NCBI RefSeq assembly: GCF_025698545.1
Contig: NC_068569.1
Span: 496,001-560,000 of the forward strand
DNA: 64,000 bases
Origin: Gossypium raimondii
Lineage: Eukaryota; Streptophyta; Magnoliopsida; Malvales; Malvaceae
Direction of reading: 5' to 3'
Part shown: positions 43,194 to 54,212 of the stretch, piece after piece
How positions within the stretch are numbered: the stretch's first letter is position 1
Layout of the letters: every line of letters begins with the position of its first letter
Notes under the pieces: generated by a model
Told to the model about the DNA's origin: nothing
Seen by the model: the letters and a program-made list of their open reading frames with translations, nothing else
The model's database searches: none
Position numbers and translations under genes: made by a program

Positions 43194-43612
43194 GGGTAAA
43201 CTATAAAAATAGTCACTTATGTTTGAAATGTTACGTTTTAGTCACTTACGTTATTGTTTTGTTACGAAATGGTCACTCCATTATTAAGCTTTGTTACCTC
43301 CCTAACAGTGATCCTACGTGGCAGTCCAAATGGGTTTTAAATGCCAAATTGGATTTCCTACATGGTAGTCCAAATTAAATTTATTTAATTAAAAACCTAT
43401 TTTTATCCTAGCAACTATACATCCAAGTTGGCATTTAAACCCCATTTAGACTGCCATGTAGGACTGTCGTTAAGGAGGTAACGGAGTTTAACGGTAGAGT
43501 GACCACTTCGTAACAAAACAATAACATAAGTGACTAAAACATAACATTTCAAACTTAAGTGACTAATATGTAATTTAAGGCAAACAAAAGTGACCATTTT
43601 TGTAGTTTACCC
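43194..43612. mobile_element. Foldback element in the NAS promoter
   Basis: Starts GGGTAAACTATAAAAATAGTCAC and ends with its near reverse complement GTGACC...TGTAGTTTACCC. Arms of about 160-190 bases (43194-43352 and 43420-43612) pair over nearly their full length, including 'tttagtcacttacgttattgttttgttacgaa' in the left arm and its complement in the right. The loop is about 65 bases. The GGGTAAACTA(C/T)AAAAAT(A/G)GTCAC terminus is common in plant foldback or MITE elements. No coding capacity. It ends about 160 bases before the NAS start codon. Confidence 0.82.
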
Positions 43613-43654
43613 CATATTTTTTGTTAGGCTTGCTAAGCTAACTATCTCTTCCTC

Positions 43655-43660
43655 TATAAG
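43655..43660 (+). promoter_or_regulatory. Possible TATA box of NAS
   Basis: TATAAG in the context CCTCTATAAGTACTT, about 116 bases before the chosen ATG and just to the right of the foldback element. Spacing fits a core promoter with a short leader. Confidence 0.5.
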
Positions 43661-43775
43661 TACTTGAAACGGCTAGCCCCTCTATCCACGAGACAATAAT
43701 TACGCACTACAGTTGTCTAAATCTTTCTTTGTAATCCAATCTCCAATCCACTATTTTTTTTGTGTGTGTTCATCA

Positions 43776-44639
43776 ATGGCTTCTCTTCAAAATCAATCCA
43801 ACTTTGAAACTAAGATTCCGGCTGAAATCCTCATCGCTCGGGTCATCCAAATTCACGATAGGATTTCCAAGCTCGAGTCATTGAGGCCATCAAAGCAAGT
43901 GAATACCCTCTTCTCTCACCTCGTCAAATTATGTACCCTGCCTTCAAATATAGACATTAAAGCCATACCCCAGGACGTACAAGCAATGCGTGAGAATCTC
44001 ATACTTCTTTGTGGCCATGCAGAGGGCTTATTAGAGCTTGAATTCGCCACATTTATATCCAAAATTTCCCGACCATTGAACAATCTCGATCTCTTCCCTT
44101 ATTACAACAACTACGTGGAGTTAGCCCGTTTAGAATATAGAATTCTCAGCGACAATGGTGTGGTGCAACCGAAGAAAGTAGCGTTCGTTGGCTCGGGCCC
44201 AATGCCGCTCACTTCCTTTGTAATGGCAACCCATCACATGAAATCTACACATTTCGACAACTACGACATAGATGAAGTGGCGAACGACGTGGCTCGTCGG
44301 ATTGTTGCGTCGGATAACGAGTTCGAGAAGAGGATGAAGTTCGTGACAAGTGATATAATGGAGGTAAAAGAGAAGCTAATGGAATATGACTGTATATTTC
44401 TGGCAGCTTTAGTTGGGATGAGGAAAGACCGGAAATTAAAGATTATAGAGCATGTAAGGAAGCACATGAAAGCAGGAGGGTATTTGCTTGTGAGGAGTGC
44501 TAATGGAGCTAGAGCATTTTTATACCCTGAAGTGGACGAAGTGGACTTGCCTGGTTTTGAGGTTCTTTCAGTTTTTCATCCCACAAATGAAGTGATCAAC
44601 TCGGTTGTACTCGTGAGGAAGCCCTTTTTTGATAACTAA
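43776..44639 (+). CDS. NAS: Nicotianamine synthase (287 aa, short C-terminus)
   Basis: Condenses three S-adenosylmethionine molecules into nicotianamine, the metal chelator used for iron, zinc and copper transport in plants. The frame is intronless, as usual for NAS. The first ATG is at 43776; the frame is open further upstream but has no earlier ATG. Visible family blocks: RISKLESLRPSKQVNTLF (30-46), LILLCGHAEGLLE (75-87), LFPYYNNYVELARLEY (106-121), the SAM-binding VAFVGSGPMPLTS (135-147), YDCIFLAALVGM (204-215), RSANGARAFLYP (240-251) and SVFHPTNEVINSVVLVRK (265-282). It ends about five residues after VVLVRK, whereas many NAS proteins have a further 20-35 residues. The core is complete, so it is probably active; part of the NAS family has a short tail. 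A fragment of the same gene lies 4 kb downstream in inverse orientation. Confidence 0.95.
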   Translation: MASLQNQSNFETKIPAEILIARVIQIHDRISKLESLRPSKQVNTLFSHLVKLCTLPSNIDIKAIPQDVQAMRENLILLCGHAEGLLELEFATFISKISRPLNNLDLFPYYNNYVELARLEYRILSDNGVVQPKKVAFVGSGPMPLTSFVMATHHMKSTHFDNYDIDEVANDVARRIVASDNEFEKRMKFVTSDIMEVKEKLMEYDCIFLAALVGMRKDRKLKIIEHVRKHMKAGGYLLVRSANGARAFLYPEVDEVDLPGFEVLSVFHPTNEVINSVVLVRKPFFDN

Positions 44640-45775
44640 TTATCTCATTTCTATTTTCTGTAATCCAAGAATAATTAGGGCACTGTGGCGTGGAGACTAT
44701 GTTTGTGATTTTTCTAAATTTTCTTCTTTCCTGTGCTTGATGTTGTGGTTTTCTTTTAATTTCTTGTTTTCAAGAATGGTGTGTTTGTATTTACTTTCCT
44801 ACTTTTTTTTTCTTTTCCTTTTCCATTTTGTTAAAGGAATTGATATGTCTTCTTAGTATATTTTAACAATGTATGTTTCTCTTTTCCATGAATAATTTTA
44901 AATTTACCAGTAGTAGTTTACCGAAATAAGATATTAGTTCAGATTGATTAATTTAGTTAAATCGATGATTGAAATGATTTGTTCTATTTTTTAATGTTTT
45001 AATAAGTTACTCATTCGAACTGATAATTAAATTGATTCTAATCGTTGAATTAATTTTGAAATTTTTAATTAATATATCGAATTAACTTATATAAGTTACA
45101 AAATTAAAATGGAATTAATTTTTGATAAATATATAAATATAAATAATGCAAAGGGAAGGGATTGCATATTTCTTTTATGCATGGATTACGTCATTTTCAT
45201 ACATTGGTTCGTAAAACGACATAAAAAAGAACTGTTAAAAGGCAGGGAAACATATTCTAATTAATAATTAGTTTATATAATTTTGGCTTACGGAAATCAC
45301 GTTCCTCTGACTACACGGTTTTAAAAGGGCACAATTTTTTGTGTTATTATTTGGAAATGGAATATAAGTAGTTTATTTTACAAGTGGGTTAAATTTTGTT
45401 ATCTGTTTTTTTTTTTTTTTTTAAGTTTTTAGATACAGGAGACATGTTAATACATGCATGTTGGTACTCTCTTCATGGATGATGGACCTCCGTTATATGG
45501 TTGCCATGTGGCATCATCTCCACTGTCTAATAGCTAACACTTCTCAATATGAATATATGTCCACATTATAAGTTTAGTTAAGGAAATTAAAGAAAAAAAA
45601 AACAGTAAAGGTGCATAACTAGTATTTGTATATATATGTTATATAATTGTAGAAAAATACAAGAAAAGGGTAAGGGGAGTTTCTTTGGCCTATATACATA
45701 TTGAAGTTTGTCCTATATGTATAGACTATAAACATGGTAGGTAGCTACTGATCGCATTTTGACAATTATATTAGT
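44640..45775. other. Spacer between converging NAS and response-regulator genes
   Basis: The first 240 bases are T-rich and likely the NAS 3'UTR; the last part holds the 3'UTR of the response regulator, which reads leftward. No gene in between. Confidence 0.45.
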
Positions 45776-48170
45776 TTATGTTAAACTAGAAAGGTACTGA
45801 TCATCTAACAGAGAATACCAATCAAAGCTCTCCTCCTCGAACAAACTACACTCGATTTGGCTGTTATACGTCTCAGACACTTCATTTTCAGGTTTAACAT
45901 AATGGTAGGAACTAGTATCGGATGTTGATATCGTTGTGCCATTCTGCACCGCATGGGTCTCGCTATTTCTGGCAAAAACCGTGGAACTTGGATATTGCAC
46001 ATCAGTTGAACAGTCTATCGTAAACCCTGCATGGATTTGAGATACCAATGTTAACAACTAACGATTGAGCCAAGTGATGGGAATAGATAATTGAATGACA
46101 ATTTAGTACCATAAAGTGGATTTGGGACGGAAATAGCATCGAAATGGGAATGGAAAGCTATATTAGCTTCAGGTTCCAGAAATACAGCATTTGGGAATGG
46201 ATAAACCGCCGCACTGCTAAGAATACTAGGCTTGGAGTCCACACCATTGAAGTATGGTGACAGAGTAGTAGTCCCTGAAACATGCTCGGATTCAACATTA
46301 CGAGGCTGAATATTCGTTTCTAAGCAGTGATTATTATAGTAAAAATCTGGCGTTTGAAACTCTGGGCCATGATCATCTATGCAACTATAAACAAGGGATT
46401 GAGATTGCTTCTTCGGATCCGGCGAGCTGCTAGACGGTGACATTACCCCATTAAAGCTTTGAACGGCTAGACGACGACGATCAGCATTAAAGTTGCCAAC
46501 TTCCCTTTTTTTAAGACAATAATTAGTTGGTTCCACTTCCAAGCCTTGTTTATTCGTGTCAGCTTTGCGCTTTTTCAACGCTAGTCTATACTTCTAGTAA
46601 AAAAACAAACCAAAGAAAAAACAAAATATCAGGATCATTGGAACATATATATATATATGGGACAACCAACAATATTATGAACATTCTACATTACCTGAAG
46701 ATGACTAGAAATATGTGCCCGAGTGACTCCTGGTTCATTCATAACATCAAGTATCCTCTTTGGATGCACATTTTCAGATCCTAGTTAAACAAACAATCTC
46801 AGTTTCAAGGAATATTCTTAAATATTCTTATTCGGGAAACTATTGGCTATAACTGGTACTTACCTTTTTCCAATATCTGAACAGCTTTTACAAACTTTGC
46901 ATCGAGCTCCCTGCTCCATGCCAATCTCTTTTTCTTCAGTTTACTAGAACAACAGGCATCTTTAACTGCCATACGAGCATTGGAACCTGGTAAAGGATTT
47001 AAATTTTGGCCCCTTGTTTTATTAGAAGCAACATGGCTCTTAATAGTATTCTTGATTTGCTCCATTTCAAAGGGTTTAATGATGCAATCTACAGCCCCAT
47101 GAGCTAATCCCTTGGTTATGTTTTCCAGGTTGCTATCTGCTGTTACCACTGCATTTTTACAAAATATGCACCACGGCCAACTTGATTACTACTTAGAACT
47201 GCAAGCAAACAAAATATCAGGTCCTAGATGGTTTGATTTGAAGGAAACTAAAAGCTTACTTATCACCGGTAAGTTCGTTTCAAGTCCAATAGTCTCCATA
47301 ACTTTAAAAGCATTCAAGTCAGCAGTATCAACGTCGACAAGCACAATGTCGATTCCATGTTTGTTTGTACGCAGTATCTCTATAACTTCAACGGCGGATG
47401 ATGCTGATTTAACTGCAAGATTCAAATCAAACTGATAAAACCGACCGGCAAATCAACGTTTAGCAAAAAATACAACCGACTTGGACATAATCGTTACTGA
47501 TAAAAAAAAGTAATGAATAAATCATATAATCTTATTTTGTTGAAAATAACTATAGGATTGAGCGAAGAACAAAAAAAAAAGCAATTTGAATGTTTATCTT
47601 TCGGCGAAAAGAACTACAAGCAAATCAAATTTAACAGAAAATTGATTGTAATAAAACTTAATAATTACATGTCAAGACCATCCCTAAAAACCCTAAATCC
47701 CGTATTTCAAGGAACTTCATCAAACCAAGACTTGGTGCTTTTAATCTAAGTATATATATAAAACTGAAAATAATTAACTATCATATTATAAAGCAGGATC
47801 CAATGCTCATTATCATAATCAAAACTGCCGCTGAGGATGAGCAATATATATATAATATATAGGAGACGCTTCTTGCATGACCCTAAACTCCATGCTCTCG
47901 TCTACTGAAACAATCGAATTACCTCAATTTTCCCGACTCTTTAGTTATTGAAATCTCAACAATAAATACATACAGAAAAAAAAAAAAACCCAAACCAGCA
48001 GAGCTACTCAAAAGTAAGAGTAAACCTTTATAGTTGCAGTTATGGAGCACAGCACAAAGATACTGAAGGCTAAGAACTTGAGTATTAAAAGCAAAAACTG
48101 TTAACTCCTTGAGGGTATGATCATCATCAATCTGAGGGTCAATCAGATTTTCAAGAAATATCTCTTCCAT
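45776..48170 (-). CDS. Type-B-like response regulator with divergent receiver domain (467 aa)
   Basis: Nuclear transcription factor class that ends cytokinin-type phosphorelays. Exons 5' to 3': 48170-48026, 47412-47260, 47148-46864, 46780-46695, 46593-46110, 46026-45776; phases agree and sum to 468 codons. Receiver domain, residues about 20-145: phosphoacceptor Asp in IVLVDV (Asp75), Thr in VIMVTAD (Thr102) and Lys in DCIIKPFE (Lys124) are kept. The acidic Mg-binding pair expected near residues 25-30 ('VVDDD' in active receivers) is replaced by VFAFN. Then a GARP/Myb-like DNA-binding domain, residues about 170-222: KKKRLAWSRELDAKFVKAVQ, VHPKRILDVMNEPGVTRAHI, SSHLQKYRL. A nuclear-type basic stretch (KKRK) follows. 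The rest is Ser/Asn-rich. It is thus closest to type-B ARRs, with a receiver that may not be phosphorylated normally. The subclade is not settled. Confidence 0.88.
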
Positions 48171-48559
48171 TTTATTTATAACTTATAAGTAATAGAGAAG
48201 AAGGAAAAAGAAAAATATACGGGGATTTCTCTTCACCAAATAAGAAACTTAATCTTACGAAAAGGTTTGGCTAAGAATAACAGTAATATTAGGGTTTTCA
48301 GAGAAGGGGAGATTTATGGGAAGAGGAGAGCTTAAAGATGCTATACTATAAATAATTCAGTATAGTTCTATACTGCTTATAAATGATGTCTCAATTTTGG
48401 AAACTGAATCCATTATATGGTAATTCGATTATTTATTATTAACTTTGCAATTAATGTTTGCTGCTTAGAACAAATTGGGTTTCTTTATCTTCAAGTAAGA
48501 GACTCGAAAAATTCCAATAACTTTACATTATTGACTTGGTCAATTCCGCCATAATTATT
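48171..48559. other. Response-regulator 5' flank
   Basis: Promoter side of the response regulator. AT-rich, with 'ctatactataaataattcagtatag' near 48340-48365, which contains inverted repeats of 'ctata'. No gene. Confidence 0.4.
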
Positions 48560-48784
48560 ATTACAAAGGAGTTGAGCGGCATTGGACCCGAACCAACGAA
48601 CGCTACTTTCTTCGGTTGCACCACACCATTGTCGCTGGGAATTCTATATTCCAAACAGGCTAACTCCAGTTTCCACATAGTTGTTGTAATAATGGAAGAG
48701 AAAGAGATTTTTGAAAGGTCGGAGAATTTCATATAAAAATTAGGCGAATTCAAGCTTTAATAAGCCTTTATAGGGCCACAAAGA
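48560..48784 (-). pseudogene. Nicotianamine synthase fragment
   Basis: Reading leftward, the sequence parallels the middle of the NAS gene in this window: 'ctttgtggcc', 'ggcttattaaagcttgaattcgcc', then 'LELACLEYRIPSDNGVV' and 'QPKKVAFVGSGPMPLNSFV'. Several stretches of 30 or more bases are identical or nearly identical to 44008-44225, including the SAM-binding block. Compared with the parent, a piece is missing between the 'gaattcgcc' region and the 'tattacaacaacta' region is altered. No start codon in context, no C-terminal half; it is a non-functional partial copy. Confidence 0.85.
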
Positions 48785-49077
48785 AGTAACAGTTGTAACA
48801 ATCTTATGTCGTATCAAAGTATATAATTTTTGTCAAATATACACAATAGATTGAACACAAAAAATAACATAAATATCATATTAAAAAATATTAAATTTAA
48901 ATTAATATTAAATAATTGACAAATCCTTTATTTCAAAATTTTAAATAATAAGTAATAGCAGAAAAAAGTATAGAAACAAAAATAAAAAACACACACATCA
49001 AGAAGGGAGCTTATTTAACCGATCGACACAGGAAATGCAATTCCTGGGAATTCAAATTCCACGTAGATTATATGTTC

Positions 49078-50127
49078 TTAGAGTATGTCGGCAAAGGTAC
49101 ATTCTGTGGGAAGGCCTTGGGGGAATCGCTTTGTGTCTTCGCAGTAATTATAGACCATGTAATTATTTTGCACCCATTTCATCTGTCCTTTCTTAGCGAA
49201 ATTAAGCTCTTCCCAAAACCATGCATTTTTGTTTGAGCTGCAATAAGATGAACCAGATGACCAAACGCAAGCATCGGCATTGAAGTTCCTATAGGAAGCT
49301 TTGAAAGGGGCTTGACTCCAGTCCGTCTTCTCAAGTCCACCTCTAGTTGCCCAATCATCGGCATTCCAAAGCGTAGAATATAACCTCATTTTCTGATTCT
49401 TAGGAAATGGAACGCCAAGAAACTCCAAGTTCTTAAACTCTCTAATAGGGATGCCATCCACAGAGAACCTGAGATATACAGTAAACAAGGTATGGAAATT
49501 AACAAATTTTGCAGGAAATATATAATGCAAATCGAGGGTTTCGAATTTCGATTGCTTACACAATGCGCTCTGGGTTCCAAAGGATGGAGTAGGTGTGGAA
49601 ATCTGCAGTGGGGTCAAACCATAAGTAGAATTGCTGCTCCCTGTTGCCCTTGCCTTGGCAGAATACATTAGTATGGAGAATGTAAGGTTGTCCACTTAAG
49701 TTCCCCAAGAATTCAAAATCTATTTCATCCCATGCATCACCTTTGGAGGATAACTGTAGCACACATGTTTATATTGGTCTCGCAAAATAACTAGTGCCAT
49801 TTAAATCATATTATGAAGAAAAGAAACTTGAAGACTTACATAGTAGGCAGTAACTGTGCCAGCTGAATTGCCAGGGACAAGCTTGAGCTGCATATCGATT
49901 TTTCCATATAGATATTCATCCTTGGATTGGAACCCAGAGCCAGATGTTTTGTCAAGAGACAGCGTAAGCAGGTCCCCACCTTCTTGAATCACAGCACGGC
50001 CGTCTCCCCAAACGACGTCGAATTTATGGTAAAAGTTACCGTAAGCAAAAGCAGCCATCGAGAAACCGATAAGCAACAACAAAACCATCCCACTGGATGC
50101 AGTTGAAGGGGAATGAAATGCAGCCAT
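49078..50127 (-). CDS. XTH: Xyloglucan endotransglucosylase/hydrolase, copy A (290 aa)
   Basis: Secreted GH16 enzyme that cuts and rejoins xyloglucan in the cell wall. Exons: 50127-49840, 49753-49560, 49468-49078; 873 nt in phase. Hydrophobic signal peptide at residues 1-29 ([16 protein letters not shown]), mature start near [13 protein letters not shown]. Catalytic motif DEIDFEFLG with nucleophile Glu106 and acid/base Glu110, followed by the N-glycosylation site NLS at 114-116, the arrangement of the classical endotransglucosylase groups. The C-terminal XET region has four Cys: [23 protein letters not shown]. Length is typical. It lies head-to-head with copy B at 53.1 kb, which has the same exon plan. 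Confidence 0.96.
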
Positions 50128-50207
50128 ATTTGTTGATGTAAATTCTCGTTTGAAAATTATGGTTCAGGTTGTTGCTGTTGTTTGAACTTGATGGTGGATT
50201 GGGGTAG

Positions 50208-50215
50208 TATTTATA
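50208..50215 (-). promoter_or_regulatory. TATA box of XTH copy A
   Basis: On the minus strand this reads TATAAATA, in the context CCATATAAATACTACC, about 80 bases before the ATG at 50127. Confidence 0.7.
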
Positions 50216-53057
50216 TGGAAGGGAGGGCATAGAGATGGCAGGCAGGCGAGATTTGTGAGGTTCATTAGGTCAAAATGAATTGATATATAATAGTAGAATA
50301 ATAACCGGATGTGGCAGCAACTACTATAGGCACTGAGCGGTAAAATTATCATAGAGGTCCTGTATTAAAAATTAAATTACATTTTTCTCCTTTCACTTAA
50401 AAATAGGTAAATTAAAAAAATTTAAGCACTAGTCACAGTTAAGAAATTTCATCCATATTTATTACTAAAATTTTCATCCATATCTATTATTACATATTTT
50501 TTTATTTAATGTATAAATAGATGAAATTTTAACAAAAATAAAATCAATTTATTCTTTGATTAAACATACCAAAACTAAATTACTTACGTTTTTTTAAATA
50601 AAAAATAAATCCATTAATAATCAATTAGTATGAAATAAGCAAACGCGGTTTTCATTTTTACAAAGAAAGGGTCTGAGGAATCTAAACTGTCGCGTTTACT
50701 TGAGAGTTACCAACCTCTCCTCCCCTCACCTATGTGTTGTTGGTCAACTCCATAATATATATTATGGTTTCTTTCTATTAATATATCAATTTAAGGTCAA
50801 TGAAATGCTCTGCGACTAATTGATATACAGAGATTGCCAGAGGAGACATTATGTATATTTATATGAATGCATTTATACCATAAAAATTTTAAAAATTAAA
50901 TTCACTTCATTTTTAATGATGTAGTTTTTTGGTTCATATTTGTGTAAATTAATGTATAAGTTTTATATGATTTATATAATTCAATCTTATTTTTAACTAT
51001 TTATTTAAACTAACATTGAATTTCAATATTAAATGTATAAAATTGAGTAAAAATTTGCCCCTCCTTTTTTTGCTTACCAATTTCAATTCTATCATTCCAT
51101 TTTTCCGTTAAACCAATAACCAAACACACCCTACAACGTAAATTGAATATTGAATATGCAAAAACTAGTGGTGGCAAAATGGGAAGCCTGGAAATTGAAC
51201 GGCGCAGTGTTTGACTGGCACGATGCCGGTTGAGTCCGCTCATGGTATGAGCACGTCTAAATTTATCATGGTCCTGTCCCAGATTATACTTTTCTTTTAT
51301 ATATTTGAGTTGTAGTTATTAAAAACAAATAAATAACATGAAATTGCAAAAAGGACATGGGCGTCAGGCCTATAAGATTACAGCCCAATTCCCTATTCGT
51401 TCCTTAAATCTATCACCCAGACTTTGAAAGGCCAACTTACGATTTCGGTCCACCATTGAAGGTAGGCCCAAAAAATATTCCGGGCTAGTCGATTATTGAA
51501 CCTAAAAACATTAGTCACAGTCTACCATTAGTTTTCAATCCCTTACAAAGGAAAGTTAAGTGGATTACTCATTCTAAAATTAAATAAAGCTAACCAACTA
51601 TATATTAACTAAAATTTCTTTAACTTGTAAATTAGATAATCTTATCACGACAAAAAAATTTATAATAGTAAATTTATAAAGCAATTTTTTGAAGATAATG
51701 AAAGCTTCACAATGAGTGACCCCTAAAAGGGTAGTTGAAATCTTATGTAAAGGCAATGGAGCTTTTTTATGACTTGATTAAATAGCTATTATATATATAA
51801 TAAATACATATAAAATAAAGGAGTATCCAACCTTTGGAAATACAGACATGCAAAATAAAGTACATGCTTTATCCAACCTGTAGATACATAAAGTTAATGC
51901 TTCTCCTTTTTACAGCTTGGTTTGCTATTGCTAACTGGCAGTAGGCAACACTTATGACAGATATCTGTCGTATGTATCTTTGTTGCACGTTCCTTCCCAT
52001 ACTGAAATATATAATAAATTACGAGTACGTGCATGCCAGGATATTATATTATAAACAAATAATGATAACTCTAGATCTCCTTAACCTCTGACAAACTTTT
52101 TCTTTATTTATTTTTCGCCTAGCTTCAGTTACATTGATTGATATATGAAATTTCGTAACTAAGTATCCAAGGCCTTTAGCCTATAAAAATATGTTTTCAT
52201 GCCAGACATGGAAAAGTTAGGGTTTAATTTTTTTATGATATTTATAAAATTTTATTATTTTTTATTTTTTACAATTTTTATAAAAATTCTAATTTTCAAC
52301 AAATTTTAATTTTTTATATTTTTATTAAAATTTAATAATTTTTCTAAAATTTATTGTTTATAATTTTCTTTTAAATTTTTAATAAGAGCAGAGGCTTAAT
52401 TACTTTTTAAAAAATTTAAAGGTTTTTTATGCAATTTGAAAGTTCAAGTATTCAATTGAGTAGAAAAATTAAGAGCTTAATTACTTTTTTCTTTAAGAAG
52501 TTTGAAGGTCTTTTTATACATTTGAAAAGTTAAAGTGCTTAATTAAGTGAAAAAAAAGGCTTAATTACTTATTTTAAAAATATTTAAAGACTTTTGCACT
52601 CTCAAACTAAATAAAAATTATTGCATTTAAAAAATTAATTTTGAAGTCGTAATACTATTTGTAAACAAAATTACACTTAAATCATAAAACAAATTACACT
52701 GAAATCGTAAATCAGAAGAGAATAGATGTTGGTATAAAAAAGGTACAAATCATTTTCCACTTTGTCTTATCCTTAGTAACACTTCGGATATTTTTAGTTA
52801 CTTAAAGGCGGTGCTGCATCGTCTTGTCGTATAGGCAACCTGGCGACAGCAACTCAGCAGCAATTGGCCCAAAAAACTTCACTTTTCCATTAAAGCCGCG
52901 TGATATCATGAATTGTGTTTTTGTTGGTTCCTGGTTGGTGCTCTTTTTTACAGCTAGCTTTTTATATATAAATGATTGGTACTCAAATAACAACTGTCTA
53001 CAACCAAGCTGAAGGGGAGCAGCTTCCATGGCTTTTTCCTTGACCCTTTTTCTTCAC
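50216..53057. other. Shared upstream region of the two XTH genes
   Basis: About 2.8 kb between the two divergent TATA boxes. No gene recognised. 52205-52680 is a run of related phrases ('aagagcttaattacttttt...aagtttgaaggtctttttatac') in imperfect direct repeats about 70 bases long. Confidence 0.5.
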
Positions 53058-53066
53058 TATAAAAAT
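53058..53066 (+). promoter_or_regulatory. TATA box of XTH copy B
   Basis: TATAAAAAT in the context CTTCACTATAAAAATGCC, about 85 bases before the ATG at 53147. Confidence 0.75.
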
Positions 53067-53146
53067 GCCAATCTCCACCATTCCTCTCCATCACACCAAA
53101 TCATCACATAAATCATCTGCTCTGCAAAAAAAATCGAAAGTCAAAA

Positions 53147-54212
53147 ATGAGTTCTTCAGGTTTCAAATTTACCTTGCTTGTTCCTCTTATGGTTGCTTGT
53201 CTCATGGCATCATCAGCCAGAAATTTCCACAATGATTTTGACATAACATGGGGAGATGGCCGTGGTAAAATCGTCAACAATGGAGAGGTTCTCACTCTCT
53301 CCCTCGATAAAGCTTCTGGTTCTGGTTTCCAATCCAAGAACGAGTACCTATTCGGCAAGATTGATATGCAGCTCAAGCTTGTCCCTGGAAACTCCGCTGG
53401 CACAGTCACTGCTTACTATGTAAGTTAATATTCCACTCTTTTTTATCAAGTCACAATAAACGCCAACGGGTTTATAGTATTGTGGTGTATATACTTATCC
53501 ATATTTTGGATTTGCAGCTATCTTCGAAAGGATCAACATGGGATGAAATTGATTTCGAGTTCCTTGGGAATTTAAGTGCTGACCCTTACATTCTTCACAC
53601 AAATGTGTTCAGTCAAGGAAAGGGTAACAGAGAACAACAATTCTACCTCTGGTTTGACCCAACTGCAGATTTCCATACTTATTCAATCCTTTGGAATCCC
53701 CAACGTATAATGTGAGTATTCATAAAACAAACCATCCATTAGATTTTTTTTTTTTCTGTTTTCAAATTGATTGATTGACTAAGTTTTTGATATTGTTATG
53801 CTCCAGCTTCTCTGTTGACGGTACACCCATTAGAGAGTTCAAAAACATGGAATCATTGGGTGTCCCGTTTCCTAAGAACCAGCCGATGAGACTTTACTCT
53901 AGTTTGTGGAATGCTGATGATTGGGCCACAAGGGGTGGTTTGGTTAAGACCGACTGGACTCAAGCTCCTTTCACTGCCTCTTACAGGAACTTCAATGCTG
54001 ATGCTTGTGTGTGGTCCAATGGGGCTTCTTCGTGTAAATCGAATGCTTCGCCATCTTCTGCATCGACAAACAGCGCATGGTTCTCTCAAGAAATGGATTC
54101 AGCTAAGCAACAAAGGTTGAAATGGGTGCAAAAGAACTACATGATATACAACTACTGCAATGATGCTAAGAGATTTCCTCAAGGTCTACCTCCAGAGTGC
54201 AATATGTCTTAA
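53147..54212 (+). CDS. XTH: Xyloglucan endotransglucosylase/hydrolase, copy B (290 aa)
   Basis: Secreted GH16 wall enzyme. Exons: 53147-53419, 53518-53711, 53807-54212, in phase, 873 nt. Signal peptide residues 1-24 ([16 protein letters not shown]), mature start near [14 protein letters not shown]. Catalytic DEIDFEFLG with Glu101 and Glu105, then NLS glycosylation site at 109-111. C-terminal Cys in [19 protein letters not shown] and PPEC. Exon 2 is the same length (194 nt) and phase as in copy A and most of its sequence is shared, so the two are duplicates; the signal peptide and the Ser/Ala-rich insert [14 protein letters not shown] in exon 3 are the main differences. The family's TCH4/XTH22-25-like group is the best fit by memory. 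Confidence 0.96.

Noticed and set aside
47112-47435. 107-codon plus-strand frame opposite the response regulator
   Set aside because: It is the antisense of exons 2-3 of the response regulator and the intron between them.
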